64,000 nucleotides of DNA, taken from the NCBI GenBank assembly GCA_030386875.1, contig CM059559.1:66230392-66294391 (forward strand), in the 5' to 3' direction. The translations under genes and the position numbers were made by a program. Shown piece by piece: positions 1-11,810 of this stretch. Source of the DNA: Morinoia aosen (lineage: Eukaryota > Arthropoda > Malacostraca > Amphipoda > Talitridae). Position 1 is the stretch's first letter; every line of letters starts with the position of its first letter. The notes under the pieces were generated by a model. That model ran no database searches, was not told the origin of the DNA, and saw only the letters and a list, made by a program, of their open reading frames with translations.

Positions 1-816
1 GGAAATGAGGCGACCGGGAAACAGTTCCCTGAGAATGTCCATTGATCGTCGCGATGTGTGGGCGGTTGCACCATCCCGTTGAAACCACACATTTTCCACG
101 CCATTTTCTTCCATTTTGGGTCTAAGAAAATTTTCCAGCATGAAACAATAGCGCTCGCTGTTGACCGTTACGGTTTGCCCATTTTCTTCAAAAAAGTAAG
201 GTCCCCAGACGCCTAGGCGGGAAAGAGCACACCACACAGTCACTTTTGGGCTATGGAGGGGTTCCTGATGGATTTCTCGAGGATTTTCGTCACTCCAATA
301 TCGAAAATTCTGCCTGTTAACGGCACCACAAAGGTGAAAATGGGCTTCGTCCGTGAAGAGCACAACATCGTCGTTTGGGAGTTCTCGGAGATCGCGACAC
401 AGGTTCGTACGGGTTTCAAAATCCCTTTCACTTAATTCCTGTGCAACAACCATTTTGTAGGGATGCATTTTGAGGTCCCGGTGCAAAATGCGCCGAATAC
501 TGCGGTTGGAAATCGCCAAAGCGAGCAAATGTTTTCGCGCCGAACGACGCGGGGAACGTTCAATCGCGGCCCTCACATTGGCCACGTTTTCAGGTCCTGT
601 TGCTGTCCTGGGACGTCCAGGCGACTTCTTTTTCAATGCTGAACTCGTCTGTCTAAAATTTGACACCCACACTTTAATCGTAGCGTGATGTGGAACAGGA
701 TCATGACGCCCGAGTCCGAAATGAATTCGAAAAGCACGTTGTGTAGCAATTATCGAACCGCCGCATTCGATAAACCGCTCAATAACAAAAGCACGATGTT
801 CACCAGACCAAGGCAT
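1..816 (-). CDS. DUF4817-type Tc1/mariner-like transposase, cut by window edge
   Basis: The frame is open from an ATG at 816 (starting MPWSGEH) to base 1, 272 codons without a stop, so the gene is partial only because the window ends. Residues 1-75 form the N-terminal helix-turn-helix region typical of arthropod DUF4817 transposases, ending in a basic SPGRPRT-like segment. The catalytic core follows: the first Asp is D156 in FTDEAHFH and the second is D248 in QRDGATAHTS, about 92 residues apart as in mariner-like DDE/D enzymes. The third acidic residue would lie beyond the edge. NPREIH and KVTVWCA blocks between them are usual for this family. It would cut and rejoin its own terminal repeats. 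The lack of any stop or frameshift suggests a young copy. The family is seen in the sequence; activity is inferred. Confidence 0.88.
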   Translation of the reverse strand, partial: MPWSGEHRAFVIERFIECGGSIIATQRAFRIHFGLGRHDPVPHHATIKVWVSNFRQTSSALKKKSPGRPRTATGPENVANVRAAIERSPRRSARKHLLALAISNRSIRRILHRDLKMHPYKMVVAQELSERDFETRTNLCRDLRELPNDDVVLFTDEAHFHLCGAVNRQNFRYWSDENPREIHQEPLHSPKVTVWCALSRLGVWGPYFFEENGQTVTVNSERYCFMLENFLRPKMEENGVENVWFQRDGATAHTSRRSMDILRELFPGRLIS

Positions 817-899
817 GTTGACTACTGACAAATGGCATAAAACCGGCTTTCTAACGGTTTTTACCCCACTACTCTACCTGCTCCCTCTTCTGAGAAAAA

Positions 900-938
900 G
901 GGATTTGAAATCGGATAGGTTTTTCTGCCCCACCCTTT
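900..938 (-). repeat. Candidate terminal inverted repeat of the transposon at 1-816
   Basis: Read on the minus strand, AGGGTGGGGCAG begins at 936, about 120 nt upstream of the transposase ATG. The relic of the same family at 11 kb starts with the very similar AGGGTGCGGTAAG, so this is probably the element terminus. The opposite end lies outside the window. Confidence 0.5.
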
Positions 939-1414
939 ATAATAAATTCAATCAGATACTAGTAAATGTGATAGAGGGAACCCGTAAAATTTCAACTCAC
1001 TAGTCACGTTTAAATGTAAAACAAGAAGCAAGGGCTTTTCCATGATGGCATGCGTGAATTAGGACAACACTCGAAAGAACCCGATGTTTGAATCTGATAA
1101 TTCCTGAATGACCTTAACAAGAATATGCCTTCCCACTTCAATTTTTATTAGGCCATTTGCGTAGAATAGAATGCTGTTGATCACCAAACTCTTACCCAAC
1201 TGGAGGTGAGACTTTGAAAATCTAACAATCAGTTCAATCTATCTTCCTTTTCTTTGTATCCACTGTAAACAAAGCTCTCATTGGCTCACTATTCGCTTGG
1301 CTTGAAAATTTGCATTTCGATAAGAATTTGAACTTATAGATAACTACATTTACATGTAATCGCATACATATGACGCGCAACTCAAAGTGGATGACTATTA
1401 GATACAGCACGTAG
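939..1414. other. Intergenic, nothing recognised
   Basis: AT-rich sequence with no coding frame, RNA gene or clear repeat. Confidence 0.5.
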
Positions 1415-1860
1415 TAGTCTCGTCCAGAAAGGGCGTTTAAGCCTTACAATGGGCGGAACAATAAAAATTGAGCACAACATTTTTGTCCCTGTGTGAGTGC
1501 GGTAGTTCCCCTCCAGAGATGACGAGAGTCATCTCTGATATCTGCGCTGATCATTTTCCTCCAAGCGATCAAGACGGGAGACTATGCTATTTATTTTCTT
1601 ATTCAGGTCTTTGAGAATTTCCTTGTGTTCTGCTTCTTTTCCCGCAATTTTTTCAAATGGTGTTTTAATGTTGCTTATTTCATTTTGCACTCTTCCATAT
1701 CACTTTTAAATTTTCTCATTACTGAGTCAAGACATTTTATTAGGACAGAAACCCCTTTTTTACCGTTTTTCGTTAGGCTAGACACATCAGGATATAGACC
1801 AAACTTCGACTGAAACTCACTGCTGTTGTTGTTGCTGCTGTTGCTGCTGCGTCGCTTTTT
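1415..1860 (-). pseudogene. Decayed LINE ORF1-like coiled-coil fragment
   Basis: On the minus strand a broken frame encodes a charged heptad-rich helix (for example ILKDLNKKINS and VSRLDRLEEND), followed after a frame change by LVISGGELP. This matches the layout of LINE ORF1 proteins, in which a coiled coil leads into a basic RRNN-type stretch and an ISG-type motif. Two or more frameshifts and stops break it. A CAG/CAA-rich run (about 1819-1852 on the plus strand as CTG/TTG) sits at its N-terminal side. I could not find the matching RT nearby. The LINE ORF1 assignment is an inference from pattern only. Confidence 0.42.
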
Positions 1861-2830
1861 ATGCGCCCTCTTGAAGATTGAGGAAGCTCGGTTCCTTGTA
1901 TAGATGAGGGTTGAACACTTTCAGCCCTTCTTTTAGAGGGAATATTAAACTCTTAGTTTGAAAATTTTAATTATGGCAGGTTTAAATTACATTTGGATCC
2001 TCATGGCGAGAGTGGGTTCCCATTTAGGTTAGGAGTATATTCTTTCTAACCAATAGGGGCACTGTTTCGGAGCGAGGACAGAGAACGTTCTCACAGCACG
2101 GAGTTACTGATTACACTGGTATAAAATGATAATTCATGCCCTATTTTATTGGTATGAAAAAGTATAATTATATATAAATATTTCTGGTCTGTTGCGCTGT
2201 GAGGAGGTGAACAGATGCTCTGCGCAAACGCGGCGTCAAACATTTAAAAATGTGAGGGAATTCAAATTTCCTAAGACTCCATACTCGAACTGAGTACCCG
2301 TGAATGTACTTCCTACCTCATTGAATCATAAAACTAGAAAACAGTTATCAAATGCATTCAGTTGTAATCAACTTTATCGTGCGAAAACAAACTGGTGCTT
2401 TCTGTAAACTTTACCAGTACACTTGAAGTTTGTGCAGCAGCCCTCGGTGTAGCCTCGTTCGGTGGTCAACCGCAACCCTCTCCTACCCCTTCCGCATCCC
2501 CTTGTCATCCCCACTGACATGAAATAGAACAAATGTACCACGAATAACAGTGTAGAAACAAAAATGACCCGATGCAGTAGCAAACTTGAATGTTGTAATG
2601 AATAAAATAAAATACTGTGATAAATTTCACGCACTTTCCATCTGTTATACCAAAAAAAATTATTTTGCGAGTTAATGACACGCAATTTCGATCTTTAATC
2701 CATAAAATTGTCTTCAAATTATTTCGTCAGCAAATAACTCTGTTCTTTTTATTGAGAATTTTTGGTGATATAGTGACGTAAAAAGTGAAAGTGCGAAAAA
2801 ATTTTTGTAAATGTGAAACGTTGGGAAACT
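1861..2830. other. Intergenic, nothing recognised
   Basis: AT-rich, with short open frames on both strands that show no family motif. A local CG-rich patch lies near 2440-2510. Confidence 0.45.
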
Positions 2831-2957
2831 GAGGAAGTTGTGGTGGTCCCAACAAGCTGTGCGCAAGCACCACCACACAAGCTTTGAAGCGTTACCTCAC
2901 ACAGTCCGAACAAGCCTCGAAGCGCCCCCTCACAGCTTCGAAGCGTCCCTACTGGCC

Positions 2958-3179
2958 GACCAATCAGAGCTCAAGTTTGGCGCTGGGGTGACGGACCAAG
3001 CCTCTACAAGCCGCACGCTTCAAACAACCAGGCAACATCTAAAGAGACTCACATAAGTTTAGCTCAGCCTAGACGGCGACAACCCGCCACTGCACGGCGA
3101 CCAATCAGAGAGCTAGCTGGGCGCAGTGAGGTCGCATCAAGCACTACATAAAAGGCTACGCGGCGAACGCAGTTCAGTT
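2958..3179 (+). promoter_or_regulatory. Candidate core promoter: two CCAAT boxes, TATA and TCAGTT initiator
   Basis: GACCAATCAGAG occurs at about 2958-2969 and again near 3099-3110. A TATA-like CATAAAAG lies at 3147-3154 and an arthropod-type initiator TCAGTT at 3174-3179, which puts the TATA about 29 nt upstream of the initiator A. The surrounding 2850-3370 is GC-rich with imperfect repeats of cctcacag and tcgaagcg type. This arrangement is usual in LTR or Jockey-type retroelement promoters. I could not define LTR ends, so the owner is unknown. Confidence 0.5.
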
Positions 3180-5900
3180 TACTCACAAGTCTGCTCACAC
3201 AAGTCTTCCTCCAACGAGCCTCCTCACAGCAGCGGCTCACACCAGCCTCCTTCCAGCGAGCCTCCTAAAAGAAAGGCATCACACAAATCTTCTCCCTGCG
3301 ACTCTCCTCGCAGCGGGCTACCCACAGCGACTCGCAACGCGGCAGTTTTCTCCCTGCAACTCTGATTATCTCTACAAGTCTCGGCCGTTCCGCAAGCAGT
3401 AGCCTCGCCACCTCGACCTCCAGCCTTCCCGTAATGCTACGTCACTCACGCTTCGACCCCCCGACAACCGTTGGTCCTCCAAGGTGTCCTCAGGTACTGT
3501 ATTACCTGACTGTAAATATTTCCCTCGTGTGCCATACTGTCGGCAATCTTCACAATAACACGGCACTTATTCCAGTTGTGTTTTCCTTGCCCTGCCGGGT
3601 TCATTTGTACCTCAGGCACTCGATTCGGGCATTGATATTCAAAGTCTTTAGAAATTCACAGTCTGCACGGATTGTAGAGCAGCCTGAGCGAGAACACTAC
3701 AGAGTAAAATGTGAAATCCCGCACAGGTCTGAAACAATAGAGCTCTATGAGGATCCTGCCCACCTGTGAGGACCCTCCAGCCCACCCTCTTCGCCATACT
3801 CTCTTGTTCCTCTCAAACCCGAGCTCTCTGATGCTCTACAGGTCAAATGAATGTAGCGAAGCGCTCGTATTTGGTGTCCTTCATCTTCCTCGAACATCAG
3901 AATGCGATGTTTTTGGGTGTTTCTTAGTCTGAATGAGAAGCTAGCCCTCACTCATGTTTAAACGATTATCCTACTACCCATGACGAAAGTTATCCACTCC
4001 ATAACTTCTACTCAGTCAACAAAATTTAAGTTATCTTCACCTCTATCCATCCACCCAATACAATTTCACGATGTATCTATACGAAACTCGCTCAGCTACT
4101 AGGGAAGCAGTTTTATTTGGAGAAATAACATCCCTCAAAAATGTGCCGTATGAAAACTCTAACCCAAAAAAGCGGAATATATCTGAACCGTTCATAAAAC
4201 GAATACGAAAACCACAACAAACTTCACGCTTAAAATCACTCGTTCAGAAGCCTCAATCGCTCAAAATGACAAAAACAACCGACGATAAAGCAGTGTGACG
4301 TCAACGAGAGCATCACAACCCCCGAAGCATCACCAGTGCTGACCGACAGTGAGTCGACGTAGAGTTGACTAACAATCACGTCTCAACGCCTGCAACGCAC
4401 GCACTTGCAACCTAGCACGAGCATGGGAGAAGTTCCTGAGCCTGAAATCCACTGTTCAACATTGATCGAAAAGATACATCAACGATAGAGTCATCAAAAC
4501 ATTCATCTGTTACGATGGGTAAAAATGTCAATTTGTCTGGGGCTGCCGAGAATGATGTGATGTATGAGCTTAATATTAGCGGTTCTAATATTTAAAATTG
4601 CAGCGATCACGATTACTTGAACATTGCATCAAGAAACTTGCACCAACCGTAAATTTCACTGTCTTTTTTTATTCATAAAGTAAACAATAACCTGTCTCTC
4701 ACTGCAGCCCGTTCAACGAAAATGTAGAAACAGCGAACGCCTACAAGTCGTCTTTCGATATATTCACCGCTTCAAATATTAGGATCATTATAGAGCAACT
4801 TTTCAAACTGAACTTCCATGTAAGTTCTTTCGATTTTACACCAAAGATCCCGTCTTATGTAAGCCAATTTTTTTACTCAAATTGCAGAAGCCTTCGAATA
4901 CATTTCTTGTCAGAGATAGAATTCTCATGACTGTCGAAAGGAGCGACATTGACATCACATGTACAAACCGTAACTTCCGGTCATTTTGACCACTTTCTTG
5001 ACGCTATTGGCCAAATGCCTCAATTTACTAACTAAATAATCTGCTATAGAGATTTAAGCTTCTCGCGACCAAACATTGCGAAAATTAAAGAACTTATTAT
5101 GTCTAAGCATGCCCTAGCTCGCATTTATGTAGTAAGTACGTGTAGTGGTAAGTAATTGTATCAGGAGTTGAATTTTTGCAAAAACGGTATTAAACTGATT
5201 CCGATCCGTACAAATGGTGCAACTGATCTCATAACTTGCAACGATGTTCGTACTTGGCCTAGTACCAGAGAAGGAACACACCATTTTCTTCAACAGATTG
5301 CTCTTAGATCGAGTCAAACACTCACTTTACAATCTAGCGCATGTATTATAAGCTCCAATGACTTTGACAATACTGAATGCTCCAACGTCAATGCAAAACA
5401 CCAGAAAGAATTGAAAAATAATTGTACTCGATCGCCAGCTTTTCAAGTGAAGTCTCTAGCAACCTGAACCTTTGTTTGCCTACTGATGATCAGCAGTCTT
5501 CCCACTCGATCTCTGACTATTGCGCAGTCCCTACAAAAAATAGATTTTCGTTGTCATCTGACGCAAACAAAGAGGACGTCATTCCCTTCTCACATACGAG
5601 TACAAATCATCAACATCCAACCACGTACTCAGAAGCAGTAACATTAATACGAAGAGAAAAAATCGCAGCAAAATCTCAGTCGAAATTTGATAGAAAGTTC
5701 ACAGCCCAACCGCATGAACAACCGACACCAAGAAAGTGGAAATGACAAGAGCAAGCCTTATTTCTCAGTCGATCCCTCGACCGATTGCGACATGATGGAA
5801 TCAGCCTTCAATACATCAAAAACAGTACTCCAGTCACAGCACCATTGATTCGTTTTATTATCATCACATCAATAGCATGTAATGAATTTCGAAACTAATA
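3180..5900 (+). other. Retroelement-like leader and decayed ORF1 region, unassigned
   Basis: Downstream of the candidate promoter are Ser/Pro-rich short frames (3126-3365, 3434-3769) and a basic 75-codon frame at 4071-4298 rich in Lys and Arg. Further broken frames lie at 5156-5467 and 5422-5745. Position and orientation suggest the 5' part of the LINE whose RT begins near 5923. No zinc knuckle or endonuclease motif survives, and the roughly 180 nt between the last frame and the RT is too short for an endonuclease domain. The region is therefore probably deleted or rearranged. Function is not recognised. Confidence 0.3.
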
Positions 5901-5922
5901 GAAACACTCCATAATTAGACCG

Positions 5923-6905
5923 TTGCATGATACTGGTGGCATAAATGCAGCGTCAAATCACCGGCCCATAAGTCTTTTACCTGTCCTGTTCAAAATACTG
6001 GAAAAAGTGATAACGAATCAACTGTCATCTCATTTGGACGAGTCAAATTTACTTCATAGAAATCAATATGCCTATAAGAGGAACACTAGCACTCAATATC
6101 ACTGAAAAAATTTACAGTGATATCGATCAGAAAAATTTAACATTTTTGCTGCAACTCGATTTCTCCAAAACATTCGACAGCGTCGAACATCATCAACTCC
6201 TACGGAAAATATTGAACTTCGGAGTTGATACGCATTGGTTTAAAAGCTACTTAACATACCGGTCTCATGCAGTCCTCTTAGATAACAAGTTGTTAACATT
6301 CCTTCAAAATAATTTTGGTGTTCCTCAAGGATTCATTCTTGGTCCGCTATTGTTTTCTGTTTTCTATTTTCATCAACTATTTCCCTCTAATGTCTTCTAA
6401 GACTCGAATCTCTATGTATGCAGATGATGTTCAAATTGCAATGGCAAGTTCTGGATTATAAATTCCACGAACGCAAATTGGAGCTGAAGCCCTATTGATC
6501 AGACTCAAGTCATGGTATGACCAAAATGGTCTCAAGCTAAACACGAATAAAACACAATTCATTATTTTTCGGTCCAATGATGCAGTAAAGAATATTCGAA
6601 ATCTATATCTAACCCTCACAGTTGGGAATAATGAAATTCACCAATCATAAGTAAAAAAAATAGGAATTCGGTTCGATAGAAACATGTCCTTCAGATCTTG
6701 CGTTGAAAAAACTTGCAACAAAATCACGGGACCTTGATGTTTTTTCATCGCATAAAAAGTATGCTTGACGAAGAATCTAGATTATTGGCCGTTCAATCTT
6801 TAGTTTGTCACGTTACTGTAGCCTGGTATGGGAAGATATACCTCAATATTTTAAAAGGATTTACAGATATGAATGTATTTCGCAGCGAAGGTAGTATGCA
6901 AACGT
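5923..6905 (+). pseudogene. Non-LTR retrotransposon reverse transcriptase, decayed
   Basis: Broken frames carry consecutive RT blocks: NHRPISLLPVLFKILEKV near 5955-6010, the fingers/palm segment LLQLDFSKTFDSVEHHQLL near 6150-6200, GVPQGFILGPLLF near 6320-6355 and MYADDVQIA near 6415-6440, with the catalytic Asp pair kept. A thumb segment with SWYDQNGLKLNTNKT follows. Stops and frameshifts occur between blocks (for example after NTSTQYH and after ASSGL). The order and wording fit Jockey/CR1-like LINEs. The C-terminus is separated from it by the MITE at 6966-7148 and resumes at 7149. The copy is not functional. Confidence 0.8.
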
Positions 6906-6965
6906 AAATTCAAAAAGGGTGATATCATGTAACACCTCCTAAATAAGCTCGGTTGAACTCCTGTC

Positions 6966-7148
6966 GGAGAGCAAATATGCAGGGTGTCCTAACCCACAAG
7001 ACACAGAATTTTAGGACGCTCAAGTAGAGGAGTGGTGTTCATCGAAAGACATCTACGCCGCCGCTATGAGGAGAAATTATTACTTAATCTACTCTGTCAG
7101 TTTTGACCTTTGTTTTGTGGGTTAGGACACTCTGCATATTTGCTCTCC
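6966..7148. mobile_element. MITE with 34-bp terminal inverted repeats inside the LINE
   Basis: GGAGAGCAAATATGCAG starts the left arm (6966-6999). Its reverse complement ends the right arm (7115-7148), with one mismatch over 34 bp. The 115-bp core has no coding frame. It splits the LINE thumb/C-terminal region. I saw no unambiguous target duplication. The internal AGGGTGTCC block resembles the start of many arthropod Tc1/mariner-type elements, so a mobilising transposase of that class is possible. Confidence 0.75.
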
Positions 7149-7355
7149 AATTCGGGCAAGGATTCTGGTACACAAAGCCCAATACGTATTCTCAGCTTTA
7201 TAATTTTTAAAAATCGTTTATCTAACATTGAGCAGAAGGCTCTGACACTATCAGGCGCCTTACTGTGGAACAAACTTCCCCATAGCATCAAAACGCCTAA
7301 AAGATTAGGAGAATTCAAAACTGAAATAGCTCGTTATCTTGCGTCTACACAATAA
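7149..7355 (+). pseudogene. C-terminal end of the LINE at 5.9 kb
   Basis: The frame encodes LLWNKLPHSIKTPKRLGEFK and then a short RYL-type ending before the stop. The LWNxLPxxIR...FK pattern is the usual C-terminus of Jockey/CR1/RTE-type LINE polyproteins, and it ends the ORF here at 7355. It belongs with the RT at 5923-6905, from which the MITE separates it. Confidence 0.72.
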
Positions 7356-7618
7356 GTGCGAGCGGCAGGACGTACTGGGAAAGCAGGTAAATATTTTTAT
7401 TACTAATTTTCCTATCTTTCATTATATTATACCACAATCACGACATCTTTATAGTATGCATTTGCAATGTGATTGCTTGTATGCGAATATTGAGTACATG
7501 TATGTATGCACATGTGACGCTCGTATATTAGTACATGAAGAATATATTCCTGCCCTTAAAATGCTCTTGTTACTCTTGTGTGACAATGTATCGTTCCTTA
7601 CACTCTTTGAGTAAATTT

Positions 7619-8690
7619 TGACCACACTATTTTAGGTTGTTTCGACTTTCTTGTTTTGTCCCAGCAATGTTGCAAATGTTATGGTTAGCATTGAACAACG
7701 ATCCTTCCCATGTATTTAAATCCGGTGAACTATTTTGTGCCAGTATTATTAGCAAACCAAATATCATAATTTTCGTGTTTTTGTAAAATACTTTATTCTA
7801 TCCGAGTCGGTCATTTAGCTTACTAGTTGATATGAAACAACGTAAACTTGCCTCTAATATCAACCTCACAGTCTAAGACGAAAATTAATTTAAATCTACC
7901 CATTTTACATTCAACCTTAATCCCTCATATCATTAGTTCCTATGTTCGCAAGCTCTAATTTTAATATGAGAGTGCTCATATCGAGGGTGTTTCCAACAGT
8001 GCATCACATGGTTTATGTTTACTTGATCACTTGGAATGAAAAGCATTGTCAAAATCAGACAAACACTACGAAGGAAACGCACTTTTCCGTGTTTTTCTCC
8101 CAACAATTATTTCAACAATTAACATGCATGAGTTTTACGATCCCCGTGCGTGAATATCACGTCAGCGTCTAAATTTTAAGATATTTGAAAGTATTTTTTA
8201 CTCATTTTAAAACATTTAAAAACGCGACGTCATTCATTGGTAATTTTTACTTTCCTGCGCTCGTGAGTGTATTATGACAACACTATTTTCGGTAGTTTAC
8301 TTTTGGTACTGTTCCAGCTATGCTGCAAATGTGATGGTTACCACTGTACAACAATCCTCATACCTCTAACTCCGGTGAACTCTTTTGTGTCAGTATTATC
8401 AGCGTAGTTAGTAAATATTAGAAATTTGTCTCATGGTAAAATATTTTATTCTCTTCGAGCTCATTAGTTTTGCATACTAGTCTATTCATAAGAGCGAAAA
8501 AAATTGTCCTGAATGTCGATCTCATAGTCCTAGACGCAAAATAATTTAAATCTGCCCATTTTATACCTAACATCAATCAATCCAATCACTAGTTCCTATA
8601 TTCGTTTGATCATATTCCAATACACGTGCGCGCTAACGAGAGTGTTTTCAACTGTGTCACAAGGATTATATTTTCTTATATAGTATATCG
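7619..8690. repeat. Diverged direct duplication, two copies of about 400 bp
   Basis: The segment at about 7619-8020 recurs at about 8272-8680 in the same orientation. Shared landmarks include the CACTATTTT block, TCCGGTGAACT, TTTTGTG(C/T)CAGTATTAT, AAAATA(C/T)TTTATTCT, AATTTAAATCT(A/G)CCCATTTTA and TAGTTCCTAT. The two are clearly diverged, with substitutions and small indels. The roughly 250 bp between them is not duplicated. There is no coding frame. It could be an old segmental duplication or two copies of one non-coding transposon. Confidence 0.75.
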
Positions 8691-11010
8691 AGGTAGTTAA
8701 CTTAATTTTAATTAACCAAGCTCGAACCGTACTTTCTATAATAAGCTAGGGATTTATTCCATTCCTTAGTAAAATGGGGTTTTAAATTTAATCATCTATT
8801 GGAAAAATTTAGTAACATCGACTGGTGTCGTCATTGCTTTGAAAAATGTGACAGTGCAAGATTAGTTTTGAATGTTTTTTAACTAAGATACTATCTCCAG
8901 TTCCAGCAAGAAGGGTTATTCAAGTTTTAGCTCTAAATGAGGGAAAACGAAATTGTGATTGTTTTTTTGCATAGTAAGGAATAATGAGTTTTCTTTTATA
9001 ACTAGTGCAATGATCGTGATGGTAGATTTGCATGCATACTAATTGTTTAAGATCTTAATTGCCTTTTTTAAGATTCTTACATGAAATTGCACGAGGGAAA
9101 CTGATAGATAAGACTCCTAAGAAGAAGTATTTAGTAATGACATTTGAATTAATATTTTAAATGGACATTGTAATGGTTTAATTTTCATCGATTCTACGAC
9201 AGGCATCTATCGAATGTAGTAATTATGAGAAATAACAGTTGATGTAATATTTCCAAAACTCATTTCGGGAATATACTCTTCTCCTCACGTAAGATTCCTC
9301 AAGATGTTGATAATTTACGGTTAACAAATGTGCTACATTTCGTCTATGTCAGTTTTTATAGGAAATAACGCCAGAAATTTAGAAAAGTCTATTAGCTCAA
9401 TGTTGCCTGCATTGATTTGATGTACCTGATAGATGCATTTCGCTGTTGAGAGAATATAATCCACTTCGTCATGTCAAATCAAAATATTTTCATTCGCTTC
9501 GAGCAGCATGATAACTTTTTGAAGTTTGCTATTCACACTATTGAAGTTTTCATCAAGGGTTTCAGTATAAAGAGTTGAGGAAGCCGTGCTTTCGTCTGCG
9601 GAAAGTCAAGTTTGAAAAATGAAGCAGATTATTATATGGTTGACGATGATTAAAACCATGAGATGCCCTTGGATAGGTCCTTTTGTGATCTATCCTTAAT
9701 TTCCAGTAGTTTCGGCTACATATCCCCAAAGGCGACGTTTTGCTTCAGATTAGTCTCAATTTGAAGCATTTCTGTGGGATTCCTCCAAAAGCTATGGAGT
9801 GTCGAGAGTAATATACTATTATCTGCGGAACCAAAAACGGTGTAATAATCAAAAGACTCGGAGGAAACGAGATTTTGTCTATCAATATTTGAAGAGAGAT
9901 ATTTTAATTGACTTAGTGTTTCTCGTGTTGTTGACTTTGTTAGATCGAAAACTAATTGTTTTTCTTAGACAGGGAATTTTTGTTTAAGTTAGAGTTTAAT
10001 TTTTTATAAATTTTCTCGGAAATTCTATGAAAAATTATCAGGGCAGAAAGAGGTCTACAGTGTTTGCCGCAGGCTTTATCATCATTTCTAAAAATAGGTG
10101 TTACTCTGGCACTTTTAAAACTTTGGGAAAATTACTAGTAAGAGAGGCTGACTAATGACATGTCTGAGATGATAGGGACTATTAAATCACCTATATCTTT
10201 TAATTCTTGAGCATACAATGATTTTGTTTCATTTGGCTTATTTTTTATTTTGTTTATGCAGGGAAGGGCGTTTGATTCACGCATCATGGCGTACAGTAAA
10301 AAAACGAATTGTATTCTTGAATTTGATTCATGGAATTCAAGGGGAGAATTGAACGGCGTGTTATACTATTAGCCATTTTTTATTGGTTGGCAATAAAGTT
10401 GCTTAAACAGTCGCCATAACTTTCCTTCGCACAATTTTAAATTTTCTTGCAATATAGATTAATTCGCTTTTATACTTCTATCTTTTAGCTCATAGAAGGG
10501 AACTGACCTGCAGTTATATTTTAAAAACACCTCATTGGTTTTAAAGTTGGTGCAAGCTATTTCTTGATCGTTGTGTTTGACTTGTGAAATCACTTTTAAA
10601 TTTATTATACGAGGCCTTCCATTTCCTTCGTAGCGCCAAGCAACGCACAATTAACATCTCTCAATATGGATGATAATCATTTCAGCAATCCAAGGCTTTT
10701 ATTATTTTTCGGCATAACTGCTCGAATGATGATCGGGTAATATTGATCACACGCAGTAGCCATGCTATAAGTTTGGTTTACATGTTTTCGTCACTGTTTC
10801 TTGCGTCAACTTCATTCTGGTGGGCGGTGTTTGAATGAAATAATTCTGCTAGTACAATATGCTTAAAAATACTTGTTTACGCAATGATATCATTAAATTT
10901 TAGCCAGTGGCTCGATACAAATAGTAAAGACAATTTCCTTTACTAAAAGCTTTGAAAATCATCAGAGGAGACGAATAAAGTTAATCCCACAAGAAAGTCT
11001 GATTGTCGTG
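8691..11010. other. Intergenic, nothing recognised
   Basis: AT-rich with short meaningless frames. No RNA gene, repeat unit or protein motif was recognised. Confidence 0.45.
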
Positions 11011-11017
11011 AAAATAC

Positions 11018-11810
11018 AGGGTGCGGTAAGCTAATTTCCTTCTTTAAAGATTTGCCCTAAAATTTCATATCAGTTCACAAAAATATAATAACAGTTCACA
11101 GAGAACAATTATTGCCGAACAATCCACCTCACTCGCCGAGTAGATATGTCAGTTTCGCCCTAACTTTTCATGTTTGTTTATAAAATTAAGTGAGTACTCT
11201 GAAGATTACAAGATCCCCACGCAGGTGGAAGTGGTCTCGTTCGAGGGAGGAGATCATAAAGTTGTGCCATCTTGTGGTTAAGTCACCGTCATGCGTTGTA
11301 ATAACGAACTGGGTGCATTTTCCGTAGACGCCTATATTCCCAAAGGAAATTCGGTGGTTCCAATCCAGCAGGGCGAACCCAGGCAAAATCACTTCAATAT
11401 TGCGCCTTTGAGACCTGTCCTGGACAGAAAATCTATTCTTTATGGGTGACTACGTTCAATAAAACTGGATGAATGCAGAAAAAAGAAGTAGAAACATCAA
11501 GGGCAGAGCCTCATCTCACTGAGAGGCGATTTAGAGTGGCCAGCGCGTTCTCCCGCTTTGGCGTCATGTGATTTCTTTTGTGGGGCATTTCAAATCCCGT
11601 GTCTATACTGACCGCACAAAAACTCTGGAAGTTCTAAAAAGAAACATTGAGGGAGAGACGAAGAGAGTGATGAGAAACAGCCGAATTTAGTTCACCCAGT
11701 GTATCGATAATAGCGGGCCTCACTTAATCGATACGATTTTTAAAACTATGTTGAACCTAACTTTAAATGTGTAACTTTTGTATAAAGAAATAAATAAAAA
11801 GATATCTGTC
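11018..11810 (+). pseudogene. Relic of a DUF4817-type transposon (C-terminal transposase end)
   Basis: At about 11515-11745 broken frames read LRGDLEWPARSP, ASCDFF, then after a one-base frameshift GHFKSRVYTDRTKTLEVLKR, an in-frame TAG, and FTQCIDNSG followed by IDTIFKTM. This is the usual C-terminal end of the transposase family seen at 1-816. The Asp normally found in the SPDL block, the likely third catalytic acid, is Ala here. The sequence AGGGTGCGGTAAG at 11018 looks like the element start, only 500 bp upstream, so most of the coding region is deleted. A polyadenylation-like AATAAATAAAAA lies near 11790. Confidence 0.68.

Noticed and set aside
5041..5470. Baculovirus FP25K-like or LINE ORF1 domain
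   Set aside because: Only loose similarity by eye; no conserved block could be lined up in one frame.
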